From Diphasiastrum complanatum (lineage: Eukaryota; Streptophyta; Lycopodiopsida; Lycopodiales; Lycopodiaceae): DNA of 64,000 nt. Both the position numbers and the translations under genes were made by a program. The notes beneath the pieces are model-generated. The model made no database searches. It had not been told where the DNA came from and saw only the letters and a list, made by a program, of their open reading frames with translations. The stretch covers positions 17,694,223-17,758,222 of the forward strand of contig CM055102.1 of the NCBI GenBank assembly GCA_029204225.1. Direction: 5' to 3'. This document shows, piece by piece, positions 39,330 to 54,300 of the stretch. Within the stretch, counting starts at the first letter, position 1, and each line of letters begins with the position of its first letter.

Positions 39330-42300
39330 CTGCCAACGAATTTTAGCACAGCCAGACAAGTTAATCCCAGTAAAAAGTTCAAACTCAGAGCTATCCACAC
39401 TCACATATGACTTGCAACTAAAAGAACAAAACCTGCAAAGAGAAGCTAGCAGCGTCTTGGTTAGGGAGTCTTATTTTGTAGAAAAATACAATATGATAAA
39501 GCGATTTTGTACATTATGTACAAGATCAAAGAAGCTGACTTATTAGGAACAGTAATTATTGAAATCAAAACCTTCCTGTGTGTTGCTAATCATGTATTTA
39601 TTACAAGTGCTTGAAGGAACCACTCTCTAAGATTTACATAGCCATGTTTGATAATGGCTTGAAAGTTCAGAAAACAATGTCATCAAGTATTGGCTCCAGA
39701 TGATCACCTGGGACAAGTTTGTGAGTCTCTCAACCCTTGCCACTCAATGTTGTCAACACCACCTTAGCTTGTCTCAAAAACACATGCAAATTTTAGACTT
39801 TAGATCATACCAATAATTAGGCCTGACTGCGTCTAAGCGTAAGTAGACCATTCATTTTTGACAAAACAGAAGAGAGCTTTTGGGCTAAGATTGAAATAAG
39901 ATATCACGGTTTCAGGCATCAGATTAACGATGATTGTCCACCCCAACCTCCCATTCTATCAACAAAAATTGGGTGAACAAGGATCACTAGAAGTTGCTAT
40001 CCAAGAACCATAAGAAAGGGTCCCTCAGATTCTACATTGAAGATAATTTCACAATTGTTTTGATTCTCAAAAGCCTAAAACCTTCTGACAGGTAACAAGA
40101 AACTCACTCATTGACATCACATTCATCTCCCGTTATTGAGCTTGACTGTTTCTATGTTGCTTTTGCAAGTCATGTTACATCTTTAGTTCACAGCTGCTGA
40201 CACTCTAATGGAGCTGCATTGGACATACACGAAGTGCTTCTTTCAATAGGTCTTTGAAGTTATGCAATGGGCAAAACAAAACTTCCAAATTCTTACAAGG
40301 CACTGAATTTTCAAGGCTCTGTTATGGAAGAAGCTGTGTCGAAGTGTTGGCTAGACATCACCATGAGCTCTATAAGCAAGAAAAAGACGAGCCCATCGTT
40401 AGATCCAAGAACTGGCAGCCAAAACAAGCTCTCTAGGAGAGAAGAACTATGTGCCACCACTATACAGCTGCAACCTGTAAAAATGTACTAACTATTAAAG
40501 AGCATAAAAAATCAAAATAAGCTACCTAGAAGACCTTGCTGAAACTCGGATAAGTTTCTACACAATAATTAAGGTAAAAAGCCTGATCAAGTTCAGAATG
40601 CCAGTGCTCCTGCCGTCATCTTAAACTGACTGAGTTGTACATGCTTCAAATGATGTGGTGTAATTTTAAAGAATTATTATGTTAAATCATAATCTCCTTG
40701 TCATGTATCTATTTCTAGCACTTATATAGCAAAATGATACTAGTGACAATTGATAATAGTGTGAACCTTAGTTGCCCATTCCGGAACGTAACGCGTTCTG
40801 GAAACAGAACGCGTTCCGGAACGAGACTCCAAAAAAATTATTAAAAAAATACGTGTTTTTACAAAGACACATAGCGTTGTCCTATTTAGATACAAAGATA
40901 TCCTATTTTCTTATCAGCATCAAAATCTTTGCTAGAAAGCCTGAGCTTAGATCACAAATATCCATGAATGTCCAAAAAAGTGCGTACACTACTGAAAGCA
41001 GCAAACGTAATAGCGAATGGCAAAAACAATTTTTGTAAGCAATGTAGTCACTTTTTTAAAAGAAGTTTCTTGATTTAAATTTGCGTCGTGGCGAAAGCCA
41101 CTCGAGATCAACGTGTTAAGTCTTTGGAATGTAGGCCAGTGGTTGGCAGCCTCTTTCCTCTGATGACTGTATTCAATGTATCAAGATACAGCGATTCTAG
41201 CTCGGATATATGTCTTGTCTTGAACCTGTCTTGAACAATGATTTGAAATCGATTTCTGATCTGTAGCGTCCCTCAGTGCATTATAATCGTCGCTCAATAT
41301 ATTATAAGAAGGAAGATCGCGAAGAAGGAAGATAACGGCCAGCAGGTGGCACTTTGATGCCTTGTTTCTTTTTTACATGAACTTGTTCCGACCCAGTACG
41401 TTCTGGAACGGGTGGAATGGAACGTTCCAACCCATTTTGCTCGGAACGGGCTTCGAAGGTGTGAACAATGGCTTTACCTCCCCTAATCCCCTTGGCAACA
41501 ACTAGCTGTGGACTTGTTTACAAAAATACCAAAATCAACTCATGGTCATAATATGATTTGAACACTTGTGCATAGGTTCAGTGTACAAGCAAATTTTATT
41601 GCTTACGAGTCATGAAGCACCATAGATGCCAGCGGAACACGTTCCATTGGCTGAGCGTTCCGGAACGCTCATATTATTTTATGTTTTTATACATGATATA
41701 TACATTAAATTCTAAAACATATATACAACTGTTTTTTCCATAGAAATCAAAAAAAAATTAAGTTTTCAAAAAATTTGCAACTATTTAATAAAAAAAAAAC
41801 CAATCAAAACATTGAAAACAAAAAAATATGCTGGTTTCATTCCTATACTTTGCTTTCCGACAATTTCACTGGCATTCCAATTTTCTAAGGACCTGATTTC
41901 ACTGGCTTTCCAGCGATTTCACTGCCAATGGTACGATGTCCACAATATCCAGCAAAAACAGGGCAAATACAATTAATAGTATATGACAAAAACAGGGTCC
42001 GTGTAGTGTTTAAAAAATTTTGAAAAAATTCCCATCAGATCCCCCATAAAAAAGAATCTACAATTTGAAACCCCTAATGCAAAAAAAAAAAAAACTGTTC
42101 TGGGTCAACAACCCAGAACGTGTTCCAGGACACATTCCGGAATGCCCCATGCATGTATGCTAAGCACATTCTTGCATTACATGGGTTAGCAAAGTGAATA
42201 GTACCCAAAAAAATTCCCTGTTTGACAAGCTTGTTCTACTATAAGTTCCTCTTCTCCATTTCACCCTTACATTGATGGAAAATCAAAGGTAACAAAGAGT

Positions 42301-45300
42301 ACACTAATTGATCCAATCAAGTACTTTTGCTCTTCTAGTAATTAGGTCCATAGTCCATAGCTAGATGGACTTGCCTACAGTAGCGTCTGCCTGCAACACT
42401 TTCAAACCTCTACTAGTAAGACCCAGTTTAAATAGTGTCTGGAAAAATATTGCATAACTATGAAGAGCCTTTGAGGAATGTTATGACCTAAAGAAAGTTG
42501 TATCCTTTTCAGTAGAAAGTTATTTTACTTTTACCTGTTCTAAAAATACTGCAAAAGAAGAATGATTGCAAAAGTTTTTCTTACTTTCATTCAGAGTTGC
42601 AGGTTCCGTTCCGGAACGCGATCCGGAACCTGATCCGGGAAATCCAATTAGGGTTTCCAAGAACGCAAAAAAAAATCCTTTTTCTTTTTTTTTGGGTGCC
42701 AATATTCACTTATCTAGTTTGCTCGAAGTTCCAAGAGGAGTGTGGTCCAATTTTGGGCCATTAAGTGATTCTTTATTGAACATCTCTATTTCTGTATTAT
42801 GTGAAATAAAATCACATGGAACGGTATTAAATGGCAGCAAACTGACAACAATTATGAAGCATAAGCAACCATCTCAGAAGCATAAGCATAAGCATCCCTT
42901 CGAACGGTCATGTGTGTGTGAGTTCTTTGTGTCGGGAGTCTCTAATCTTCTTTCATATGCCATTTGTAACAGAGTTTATAGTTGCAAGCTTGGATTGTAA
43001 TCATTCCATCATGTCCAACATCCCCAAGTTTAGTTAGTTAGTATTAAACTATCAAAAAAAAAAATTGGCCGTTAGTCCTTTTCCACACAAAAAATTTCGC
43101 GATCCGGGTCGCGGATCGCTGACGTTCCGCGACCGGAAGTTTTTGCAGCGGATCGCGATCCGCTGCAACTCTGCTTTCATTATATCACAATGCCACAAGA
43201 AACTACAAAAGAATTAAGAAGTGCACTTTGGCATGATATGATTGCTAGGAAAATGAGATAAATACAAGGACTTGCAAAAAGTTGCTCAAAAATGTCCAAA
43301 TTCAAGAGGAGATGTAGGCAAGGTGAAGAAGCCAATAGTTGGCCAAAACATCCACAAATCTGCCCCAAATCAAAACTGCTGTCTGTGGGAAATAAGTGCA
43401 CAGTTGCAGTGTGTGAGTAAAGGTATTATAAGAGCTAAATCTAATTTACGAGGCCAAAATGTGCCGATCTGTCAAGGTTTGTTGAACGAAGGTATGAGAA
43501 GCCAAAGGTAGAGAAGTGAATAGACATTCAATACCCCTGATCTAAAAATCGTTGATCTAAAATTTGTAAGAAAAAACGTTCTGGCATTCGCATCTGGCAA
43601 ACGGAACCGTTCCTGCTGAACTGAAATCGTTCATTGGCATCTGAAATCTGTTGATCCCATTGACCTGGCAACCTGTTGATCTGGAAATCATTGATCTGGC
43701 AACCCGTTGATCTGAAATCTGTAAGAAAAAACGTTTTGGCATTCGCATTTGACAAACGAAACCGTTCCTTAGGTTCCATAGGAACGGTACGGAACCATTC
43801 CTAGGAACAGTTTCGTTCCATTCCATGGAACTATGAGACATTCTAAAGAGTGCGATATCTGCCCAAAACTTGCTAAAAACTTGTCTGTGGTTATCTGTTG
43901 TAAAGCTGACTCAGGTGCACCCAGCATGCCCTATAAGACTCTAAGGGGTGACGCTCCCTAAGGTCCCAGAGCAAGTTAGAACGTCAAGGACTGAGCCTCC
44001 GACCTGTGGTGAGCCAGTCAAGTAGTCACAAGTCATGAGCTAGCTCTGGAGCTCGAGTCATGGCCTAGTCAGGAAGCAAGTTGATTCTGCCACCGGAACG
44101 GCTCCCAGGACCCATGTCTGGGAGCCAGATTGATTTTGCCAGGCTTGCCAGGCTTAATCAGCAAAATAAAAACTAAGTCCCAAAAAGCGTGCTTTACCAA
44201 AAAGCACTATGTTTCAGAACAGAGGGGGTGCGCCGAATCACAGCAGAACTATAGGGGGAGTCCGGCAGACAGAAACTTGGGCAGCTCAACCAGCGCCAGG
44301 AATCCAGTCGCCAGGTCTCAGCTCCCTTTACCAGCACGAGCCAGGCACAATGCCCAACACGTGTTGGTGGCCCCAAGAACGATCAGTCTATGTATGAATG
44401 TAAGCTCTTCCAAATCTAATAAAGTTGATCCTTGGGGATGATTACCATTTCGGTTTCGCCTCCGGGACTGGTCCAAGTGGAAGGACCCTTATTACAACCT
44501 TTTTGCGTCGCTGGCGCCTAAGGGTCCCTGTCATCGACATGGGGCTTGCCGCTATGCCAATTGGTCAATTTGGCGACCACTATGCCTTGGGTTTCATGTG
44601 TGGCTTGTCTTTGCCTTTGGTTACCTTTTGGGGACGGATTCTGAGTTGGCTTTCGGATTGGTTGGGATTCCAGTTTTCTTAAGTCTGAATGGTTAAGCTT
44701 GTTACGTTTCTGAGTTGGCTTTTACGTAAGTGCATGATGGATGAATGTTAGACTTAAGCGCGTGTTGGGGAAACCGCTCAAGTCCCAGCGCCCTTTGAGG
44801 CGCCGGCGCAACATGTGGTATCAGAGCCAACTAGCCGGTCAGCTACGCAAGTCTCACAGGGATGGCCACGTTTTGGGATTTGTCAGGACAACCGTTGCGC
44901 AAGGTGTTGCCCACAGTGTAAGCACGGGTGCGCCCACGGTCGGGGTGGTCGGCAGAACGGGGGACTTGATGAGTCAAAGTGCTGCCCTCGAGGTGTAAGC
45001 ACGGTCAGTTTCCGCGGTTCGGGCCTGGCGCCGTCTGCACGTAGGATAGATGAGGCAATGTGCTGCCATTAGGTTGGTGAAAGCACGGTCTGTGCCTTGT
45101 GGGGTGCGGGGTGACATATTCGAACTGTACGGGTTAACCATTGATACAGAGATGCTGCTCGAATTCGGTGTAAAGCACGGGTGGTTAGCTGCCGGTGCGG
45201 GATAGCTGCCGATCGTTTAGCTATAAGGGCTATCGACCAAAAAGTGGTGGGGCGTGACTGAGGCAATGTGCTGCTTAATGGTGAAAGCACGGATGGTTGG

Positions 45301-48300
45301 ATGGATGTTTCCCCGTGGGCTAATTCTGTGATAGATTTGTGTGGGCGAGGTTAGGCAAAGGTCCTACGTCCGGTCTCAAGGGGAATGTGGCTTGAGAGGG
45401 ATCCTCTGTGTTTGCTTTGGTTGGTATGTTCGTTTGTGGTGTGCTTGTTTGGACCTGAATAACCCCTGGTTGCTTAACTTCTTCCAGGTGATCTGATCTA
45501 GTTGGGAGTTGAAGGAGGAATTTACATTTGTGTGTGGACGACATACAAGTATGGAAAGGAGCTTTCATGGAGCAACCCCCAAGATTGGTTCAAGATTATT
45601 ATTCCTATCCGGAAAGATCGCGGGGAGGAAGTCAGATTTCATGATCGACTCCGGAGCTTCACAAAACTATATTTCAAGGAGCGTAGTGGAACAATTCAGC
45701 TTGCCGACCAGAAATGTAACATCAACGCTCAAGGTAGAAACAGCAAAGGGAGCACTGGACGCAAACAAAGCGACATTGAACATCCCGGTGCAAATTGGGA
45801 GATGGAAGGCTAAACTTAGCTTTCTAATTTTAGAGATGGATGCCTTCGATGTAATTTTGGGCCTTCCCTGGCTAAATGAACATTGTATTGCAGTTTTGGG
45901 TAGGAGCTCAAACTTGGTACTCTTGGATTACAAGGGACAGATCTGTATGACAAAAGCTCTGCCTGGAGGGAACGCGAAGGGCACCGATATTGAACAAAAT
46001 CTGGTTGCTGCATCTGTGATTAAAAGCATGGCGAAAGGGAAAAGGTCAAAGTGCTTTCTTTGTATCTGCAGAGAGGTTCCAGAAGGGAAAAACACACAAC
46101 AGAAAAACTTGCCAAAGGAGGTGGCAGATTTGCTAGAGGAATTTAGCGATGTGTTTTCAGAAGAACTCCCAGCTAAGTTACCTCCTCGAAGACCAGTGGA
46201 CCATAAGATTGAGTTGGTACCAGGAACAGAACCAACTTCACGAGCACCTTATAGGATGTCCCAAGAAGAGTTGGTGGAACTGAAACGACAACTTGGTGAA
46301 TTGATAGACAAAGGATTCATTAGACCCAGTGCTTCGCCTTTTGGAGCCCCTGTACTATTCGTGGAAAAGGCGGACAAGACACTGCGGATGTGTGTGGATT
46401 ACCGCATGCTCAACAAGGGTACCATCAAGAACAAGTATCCCATGCCTAGAATTGATGACCTGTTCGACTAGCTCAAACATGCCAGATATTTTAGCCGAAT
46501 AGATCTTAGATCTGGATATCACCAAATTCGAATAGCTAAACGCGATGAGCACAAAACGGTTTTTCGAACACCGTATGGGAGTCACAAATTCAGGGTGATG
46601 CCGTTCGGTCTAACAAACGCACCAGCCACTTTTTGCACGTTGATGAACAACATTTTTCAAGACTGCTTAGATGAATTTGTCATTGTGTACATCGATGACA
46701 TCTTGGTGTTTAGTCGTAGCCTCAAAGATCACATTAAACATTTAAGGACTGTCCTTCAACGACTAAGGAAGAACAGCTTGTTCGCGAAAAGAGAAAAATG
46801 TGAATTTGTGGTAGAGGAAGTTGATTTCCTTGGACACGTTATAGGCTACGGACGAATTCGGATGGATCCTAAGAAGATCAAGACTATCTTGGATTGGCTG
46901 GCTCCTAAGACTGTTCATGGCATCAAATCCTTTGTGGGCTTATGTAACTTTTACAAGAGATTCATTGAGGCATTTAGCAAAATTGTGGCACCACTGTTGG
47001 AGCAGACCAAGACTCATCTGAAGATGACATGGACACCGGGATGTGAAGCAGCGTTCCAAGAACTAAAACGACGGATCACTCAAGAACCCATTCTTGCCTT
47101 ACCGGACTTTAGCAAACCTTTTGAAATACATACAGACGCGTCGAACTTTGCTATTGGGGCCGTGCTGATGCAAGACGGAAAACCCGTTGCATATTTTTCA
47201 AAGAAATTGAGTGACGTAGAGCGACGATGGCCAACTCATGAAAAAGAAATGGTCGCAGTAGTTCAAACAGTGGAGCATTGGAGACATTATGTGGCAGGAA
47301 AACCCTTTAAGGCGTTCACTGATAATGTATCACTCAAGTACTTCTCATCCCAAGGTATGCTCACGCCAAAGCAAATGCGATGGCAAAACTTTCTCTCGAA
47401 ATTCAATATAGACATCGTACACAAGGCGGGAAAGAACAATGTGGTGGCGGACGCACTAAGTAGACAGGAACACTTGACGGCAACAGTGACAACTCAGGTG
47501 ACTGACCTACTCCAAGAAATCAGGGAGAATTATGGTGCAGATGCGTTGGCGAAGGACTTAATGATCGAATTCCAACTGGGAAAGCCTCATAAACATTTCA
47601 CTTGGAAAGATCAAATGGTTGTTTATAAACAACGCAGAGTATATGTCCCAGACAACATCAACCTGAGGAAGAAAGTCTTGCGAGAACATCATGACGTACT
47701 AGCCGCCGGACATCCAGGGGTGAATCGCATGTATGAACTTCTCAAAAGAGGCTTCTATTGGCCAGGTATGTGGGCAGACGTTGAATCCTATGTGCAAACA
47801 TGCCCGACATGTCAACAAGTGAAGGTGGAACCGCTAGCTCCAGCAGGACTACTCCAACCATTACCGGTACCAGCATACCCATGGAATTCGATGAGCATGG
47901 ATTTTATTGTTCAACTACCACGGTGCCAAGGCTTCGACTCAATTTATGTGGTGGTTGACCGCTTTTCAAAGCAAGTTCATCTAGTACCAACTAAAAGTTC
48001 AGTGACAGCTGAAGAAGTGGCAAGGTTATTTTTCAAATGTGTCTTCAAATACCACGGCCTGCCTAGAGCGATTATTTCTGACCGAGACACCAAGTTCGTC
48101 GAAAAGTTTTGGACTTGTCTATTTCGCCTCGTGGGAACTGGACTGAATTTCAGCACTGCATATCACCCTCAGACAGATGGGCAAACGGAACGAGTCAATC
48201 GACAGATTGAACAATATTTACGAAATTATGTCGCTTGGGACCAATCCGATTGGGTCAACTACTTGGATATTCTCGAGTTTGCACATAACAACCAAGTGAA

Positions 48301-51300
48301 CAGATCTACTGGAAGGGCACCCTTCGAGATAAGCAATGGTCGGCTACCGATTGTTCCAAGCTCTTTTCTTACAGGCGTGCAGGAAACACCAGTACCTACT
48401 GTAGAGGAATTCATCAATGAGTGGCACACAAAGCTGACAGAGGTGAAGTCATTTTTAGAGCAGTCACAAAGGAGTATGGCAGCTGACGTAAACCCACATC
48501 GACGAGAACTGGAATTTGAGGAAGGTGATCAAGTGTGGCTGAACACAAAGAACATTGCGTTACCAAAAGGTTTTTCTCATAAGTTCGTTCGACCTTATGC
48601 GGGACCATATTATGTCACCAAGAAGATCAACCCAGTGGCTTACCGATTGGCGCTACCGTCCAGCTTGGATATACACAATGTGTTTCATATCTCATTACTC
48701 AAACGGTACAAACCAGATGAGCGATTTGATCGGCAACACGAACTCCGTCACCCACCAACGACACTTGATGATACAAAGAGGCAGCTTGTACCAGAACAAA
48801 TATTGACACATAGAAAGCGAACTGGCGTTCAACGTGAATATCTAGTGAAGTGGCTACGGGCTCCACTTATTGAGGATTCTTGGGAGTACGAAGACAAACT
48901 TAAGGAGGGAGCCCCTGAAGTACTAGCAGATTATCTGCGGAAGAACCAACGCAATAGCCGTTTTCCCAGATCGGCACACACAGCACTACCTGGCGGCATG
49001 CCTCCTACATAAACATTCATGGCCATTCTGAAGTTCAAGGAACTTCCAGGTATCTTTCTTAAGTTTGTCAATAAATCACTTGCAGCTTTACAAAGGTTTT
49101 ACGTAAGTGAACTTTATCTACACTTTTCCTGTGCTACTGCCAATGTATTTTTAATTCAAAGTTGTTAAGGCCGGTGAATTAAGCCCGTGCCACACGTCCT
49201 AGGTCTAGTTTGGCCCTGATGAGGACATCAGCTTTTTCAAACGAGGGGAGGATGTTGTAAAGCTGACTCAGGTGCACCCAGCGTGCCCTGTAACACTCTA
49301 AGGGGTGACGCTCCCTAAGGTCCCAGAGCAAGTTAGAACGTCAAGGACTGAGCCTCCGACCTGTGGTGAGCCAGTCAAGTAGTCACAAGTCATGAGCTAG
49401 CTCTGGAGCTCGAGTCATGGCCTAGTCAGGAAGCAAGTTGATTCTGCCACCGAAACGGCTCCCGGGACCCATGTCTGGGAGCCAGATTGATTCTGCCAGG
49501 CTTGCCAGGCTTAATCAGCAAAATAAAAACTAAGTCCCAAAAAGCGTGCTTTACCAGAAAGCACTATGTTTCAGAACAGAGGGGGTGCGCCGAATCACAG
49601 CAGAACTATAGGGGGAGTCCGGCAGACAGAAACTTGGGCAGCTCAACCAGCGCCAGGAATCCAGTCGCCAGGTCTCAGCTCCCTTTACCAGCACGAGCCA
49701 GGCACAATGCCCAACACGTGTTGGTGGCCCCGAGACCGGTCAGTCTATGTATGAATGTAACCTCTTTCAAATCTAATAAAATTGATCCTTGGGGATGATT
49801 ACCATTTCGGTTTCGCCTCCGGGACTGGTCCAAGTGGAAGGACCCTTATTACAACCTTTTTGCGTCGCTGGCGCCTAAGGGTCCCTGTCATCGACATGGG
49901 GCTTGCCGCTATGCCAATTGGTCAATTTGGCGACCACTATGCCTTGGGTTTCATGTGTGGCTTGTCTTTGCCTTTGGTTACCTTTTGGGGACGGATTCTG
50001 AGTTGGCTTTCGGGTTGGTTGGGATTCCAGTTTTCTTAAGTCTGAATGGTTGAGCTTGTTACGTTTCTGAGTTGGCTTTTACGTAAGTGCATGATGGATG
50101 AATGTTAGACTTAAGCGCGTGTTGGGGAAACCGCTCAAGTCCCAGCGCCCTTTGAGGCGCCGACGCAACATTATCACTAGTATGAGGGTTACATTACATC
50201 TCAGCAAAATCATGCCTGAACCTTGTCACAATAGGTCTTCAAATTCCTGAGAAAATTTAGCCTATTGAGCAAATACGGGGAAAAATTGGTCATTACTTTC
50301 TACCAACATTTAACAATGGGTAACAAGCAAAGAATAGATCCAAAACAAACAGGCATCTTCTTTGTCAGTCTAGTAAAGATGATGATTGATAACCATTTGT
50401 AGATCTAGACTTCTGAGCCAGGCTAGCAACCCACAATGAGATGTCTAAGAAATACAGTGACACTAAATCGGAATGTTTTTTGGCCACTGCCCTTCTTGCT
50501 GCCTTTCAATGGCAAAGATAAGAATACCACTGGAAGTGTAGTGAAACAAAACTCTCAACGCTTCCAAAGCAAACAACTGGACTTCTCCAACACAAACCAC
50601 CCTACTTGTTCAATTGACACAAACTGACAAATAAGAATTTCAAAAGAGTGTTCATGGGCTACAACAGTCTTCCATCTCTTGCCACAAGCTCATATATGCA
50701 CTTGGAAGGACAGGCCGTACCCCAACGCCTAAGCGGCAACACTTATCACAAACCATACAATAAAACATCTTGTTCTTAGTTCCAGTTCTTAGCGCCTAGA
50801 CATAATGGTCCTTGCTTCTGATAATAATCTCACTAAGATTAAAATCATAACTTTTGATTACATGTTGAGCTTATAGTGATAATTTTTATGATGGGAGGAC
50901 TGAATCTCCAATTGAGTTTCTCACGGGGAAAACCCTCAGAATTAAAAAGTGGACGTTCAAAATGCCAAATACACCTATGCTATACAAACCCGGCCTCTTT
51001 TACATGATGTTACACAGATAATGGAAGAAGAAACTTTTAACAGCCACCAGTGTTGTTCTTCAATGTCCTCATGCCCTACAAAAGAAAGAGTTATACTTAT
51101 GCATGTACTGATCAAAAGACAAAATGGATCTTTATTTTTGCCAAGGTATAAGATATAAAGCTACTGAAAGATGAGAATGATTTCGAATGAAAATAAACTT
51201 TGGTTTAACTCTTTGTCAGGTCCGAACACAATGCAATTCACCAATTTAAATTGACAGACTAATTTTCAAAACCAAACCATGAGCAATAATAAAGACAGTT

Positions 51301-54300
51301 ATGCCATCACCTACAGTCTCACACGCACCGAGGCATCACTGCTATGGGTTTCAAATAATCCATGCTCCAAATACTGCCTTATGTCAGTTAATAGATTCTG
51401 GCAATGAAGGACACTTTCTTTAGGAGTATAGAAGGAGCCTCTAACATAATCTAAAAAAGATCTCAAATCAAGATAGATACACTTAAGTCAATCAGATTGA
51501 AAAAGTCGTGACTTTTAGCTTTGGCGAGTGGCTATGAGACTTTTTCTTACTAAACATGGAGAAGAAAACTTCACAGAAACAAGATATCAGAAAACTGACT
51601 CGTCATGGACTGTTAGGGAACTCTTCAGTGAGAACTAGCTTCAGCAGGAGTGGCGCAACTGCGTACATCATTCTTAAAAAAATTTGTCATGCAATCAGTG
51701 ATATGTTTATTCTAGACTGGAGGTGACAGTCTCGTTGTACGGGACATGGTGCTGGTCTGGAGCTATAGATCGTTTGTGTGAAACCAACAGAATAGTCCAA
51801 CATGCATTACAAAGTCCGAAAATGCTCGTACTAACAATTTGTTTTCATACCAGCACTTCAAAGATGTTGGAATGTAAATGGAATTGCTTACATTACCATA
51901 GGTTACTTTGACCCAAAAGGTCGAGAGTTGTGTAACCATGGTCATTTATTATATTAGGCCTACTAAACTTAGAGTTAGCTAAGTTAGTATGAAATTAACT
52001 TGGTAGGGACTCATGGGTCCACTAGGCCTAATTGTGACATTAAGTACCCCAACTTGACATATTGGAGGTACCTTATTCTTTCTATGTAACTTATAGAAAG
52101 TTGGATAGTCAATAGTCAAGTAGTTGGATAGCCAATAGTCATGAAGTTAGATAGTCATCTTGAACTATATATATGTGTGCATCCCATTTGTATGTGACAC
52201 TTTTGTAAGCAATACTGACTATTCTCCTTGGCTGTCCACGAGTTTCTACAAGAGGGTTTCTAGTCATCTCTCTCTTTCTTTTTAGTAACGCTTTGTGTGA
52301 TTGAATAGTTAAGATTAAAATACTTAGGCTTCTATTTCCTACAAGAGAAAAGGAGTCATACCACCTATTTGTCGGAAAATTCTCTTTAGAACATAAGCTT
52401 ACCAAGATAAAAGTCGTCTACTTGAGCATACTTGGTTGAAATGGTGTTTTTTATGGTTATAAAATCAAACAAAGAGCAGCAAAAGGAATAGAAGTATAAA
52501 AGAAGAAGATTGAATGGATGTCTATTAAAAATATTACACAGGAACAAGCACTCAAGAAACAGACCAGATGATCACACGTTTCTCACAGAGGAAAATAAAA
52601 AATAATTATAAGGTTAATGTGTCGAGAGAATCGCTTACATGGAACATATAGCCCATCTGCTCTTGATATTCTAAAACGTCTTTCCATTGTTTCCCTATAC
52701 CTATCTGCACATTTCAACATTTAACACAAAAGAAGTATTAGCGCAAAAGTTAACTCAGGCTGAACCAGAAGTTCATCAAGAGCCACTTTTTTGTGCCAGA
52801 TTTGAAGAATCTAGTGAAGTATTCCATGTCCGAGCAGCCTGGGAAAGTGAACAAAAAAATATCACCCTGCCGATACAACACAAGCAATTTTCTAGCGAAG
52901 CAACCGTGATAGATGGCGGTTCGAGAGTTAACCTAATTTCTACAAAGCTATGTGCAAAGTGGGGCCTATAATAATGAGAACATATTCTACATGCTCCAAA
53001 TTTCAAAGGCGAAACAAAATTCATAAACTAATAAGTAAGAAGCAGAATCTGTGAAAAGTAACACTACAGTATCATGAAAAATCACTTCCTGGAAAGCAGA
53101 GAAAAGGATTTCTATCCAGATTCCAATTTCCTGATTGCAGCATTTAGGGTAAAGCAAATAGCCTTCTAGACCCACGAAAATTATATTATGTTTCAACCCT
53201 ATACTTTCCAACCACAAAGCTTAGGCCATCAACTTCATCATGCATAGCGATAACCAAACGATATGACATCCTTACTCACCCAAAGGTAGGTGCAGGTCAC
53301 ATACAAAAGCATATGTCCAAATTAGTTTTCATACATTTGTACATCAAGTGTACTGAGTTTCTTCACTTCTCTTGAGGTGAAGGACAGACTCAGTCATGGT
53401 GAAGGCTAGCACTAAAGACCCACAAACAAGCCACAAAAACTTATAATATAATAAGAAAGTCATAACCAGCAGAATCCGGAAAAAAATAACATTACATGAA
53501 AAACCCAAATGAAAGTGGAAAACGGAATTTATATTTAGATTCCAATTTCCTGGTTGCAGCATTTAGGATAACGCAGTTAACATTTTAGACCGACAAACAA
53601 AGTCACACAATCAAGTACCTGGTAATACCTCTCAATGATTGAAACGCAAGGGCAATAAGAAAACTGTGGTACATGGCAGATGCTCATGACACGGTAGCAA
53701 TACGAGAATCATGGTACATGAGAGATGTTGACTAAATAGCAATATCCTTGTCCATAAGTGTGCAACTTTCAGATCCAATGGCAAGCACCTTACTGAACTA
53801 TTCTGGAACTAAGTTTCCAAGGGAGATTTCAGTACCTGGGCTGCTTCATTTGATGCAGTTCGGGTCCATAATGCAATCTTATCTTGACGTGCTCGTACAC
53901 TCACAACTGCTCCACATATCTCATCACCCTCCTCAAATTGCTCACCAATCATGGCCAAAAGCTGCAAGTATTTCAAAAATTTCCTTTTTACATAACAAAC
54001 CACAAAACTTATCTTTCAGAAATTGGAATACAACATATCAACAGCAGTAATGTAAGAGAGAGGAGAAACCATACTGTGTGAAGCCAAAACGTGTCTAGTA
54101 TGGTCTTGCTTCCCCTCGGAATACTTGCAGTCCATTTCCCGCCACTGGCACATTGCGGATCTTCCCACTTTGGCTCTATACCAGACTTGAACAAATGGAA
54201 ATTTGCTCCAGCAGAAAGTAAGCTTGGTTGCATCACATTGTTATAAAGCCTACATTATTGGCAAACGATGCAATTAGCTCTTCTAGCTCAAAAACCCAAA

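Larger units (their letters stand above)
43896..50170 (+). mobile_element. Young Ty3/gypsy chromovirus in eIF4E intron 4, antisense
   Basis: Two 918-bp LTRs (43896-44813, 49253-50170), perfect 5-bp target duplication TTATC (43891-43895, 50171-50175), PBS TGGTATCAGAGCC at 44816 and purine tract GAGGGGAGGA before the 3' LTR. LTRs differ at only a handful of positions. Internal region: about 690 bp leader without gag, then a single pol frame (PR-RT-RNase H-INT-chromodomain) with one in-frame TAG. Transcribed opposite to eIF4E. Confidence 0.96.

Noticed and set aside
44130-44682. Open frames of 103 and 85 codons in the gypsy LTR as genes
   Set aside because: They recur almost unchanged at 49487-50039 because they lie in the two LTRs; no domain or codon evidence.
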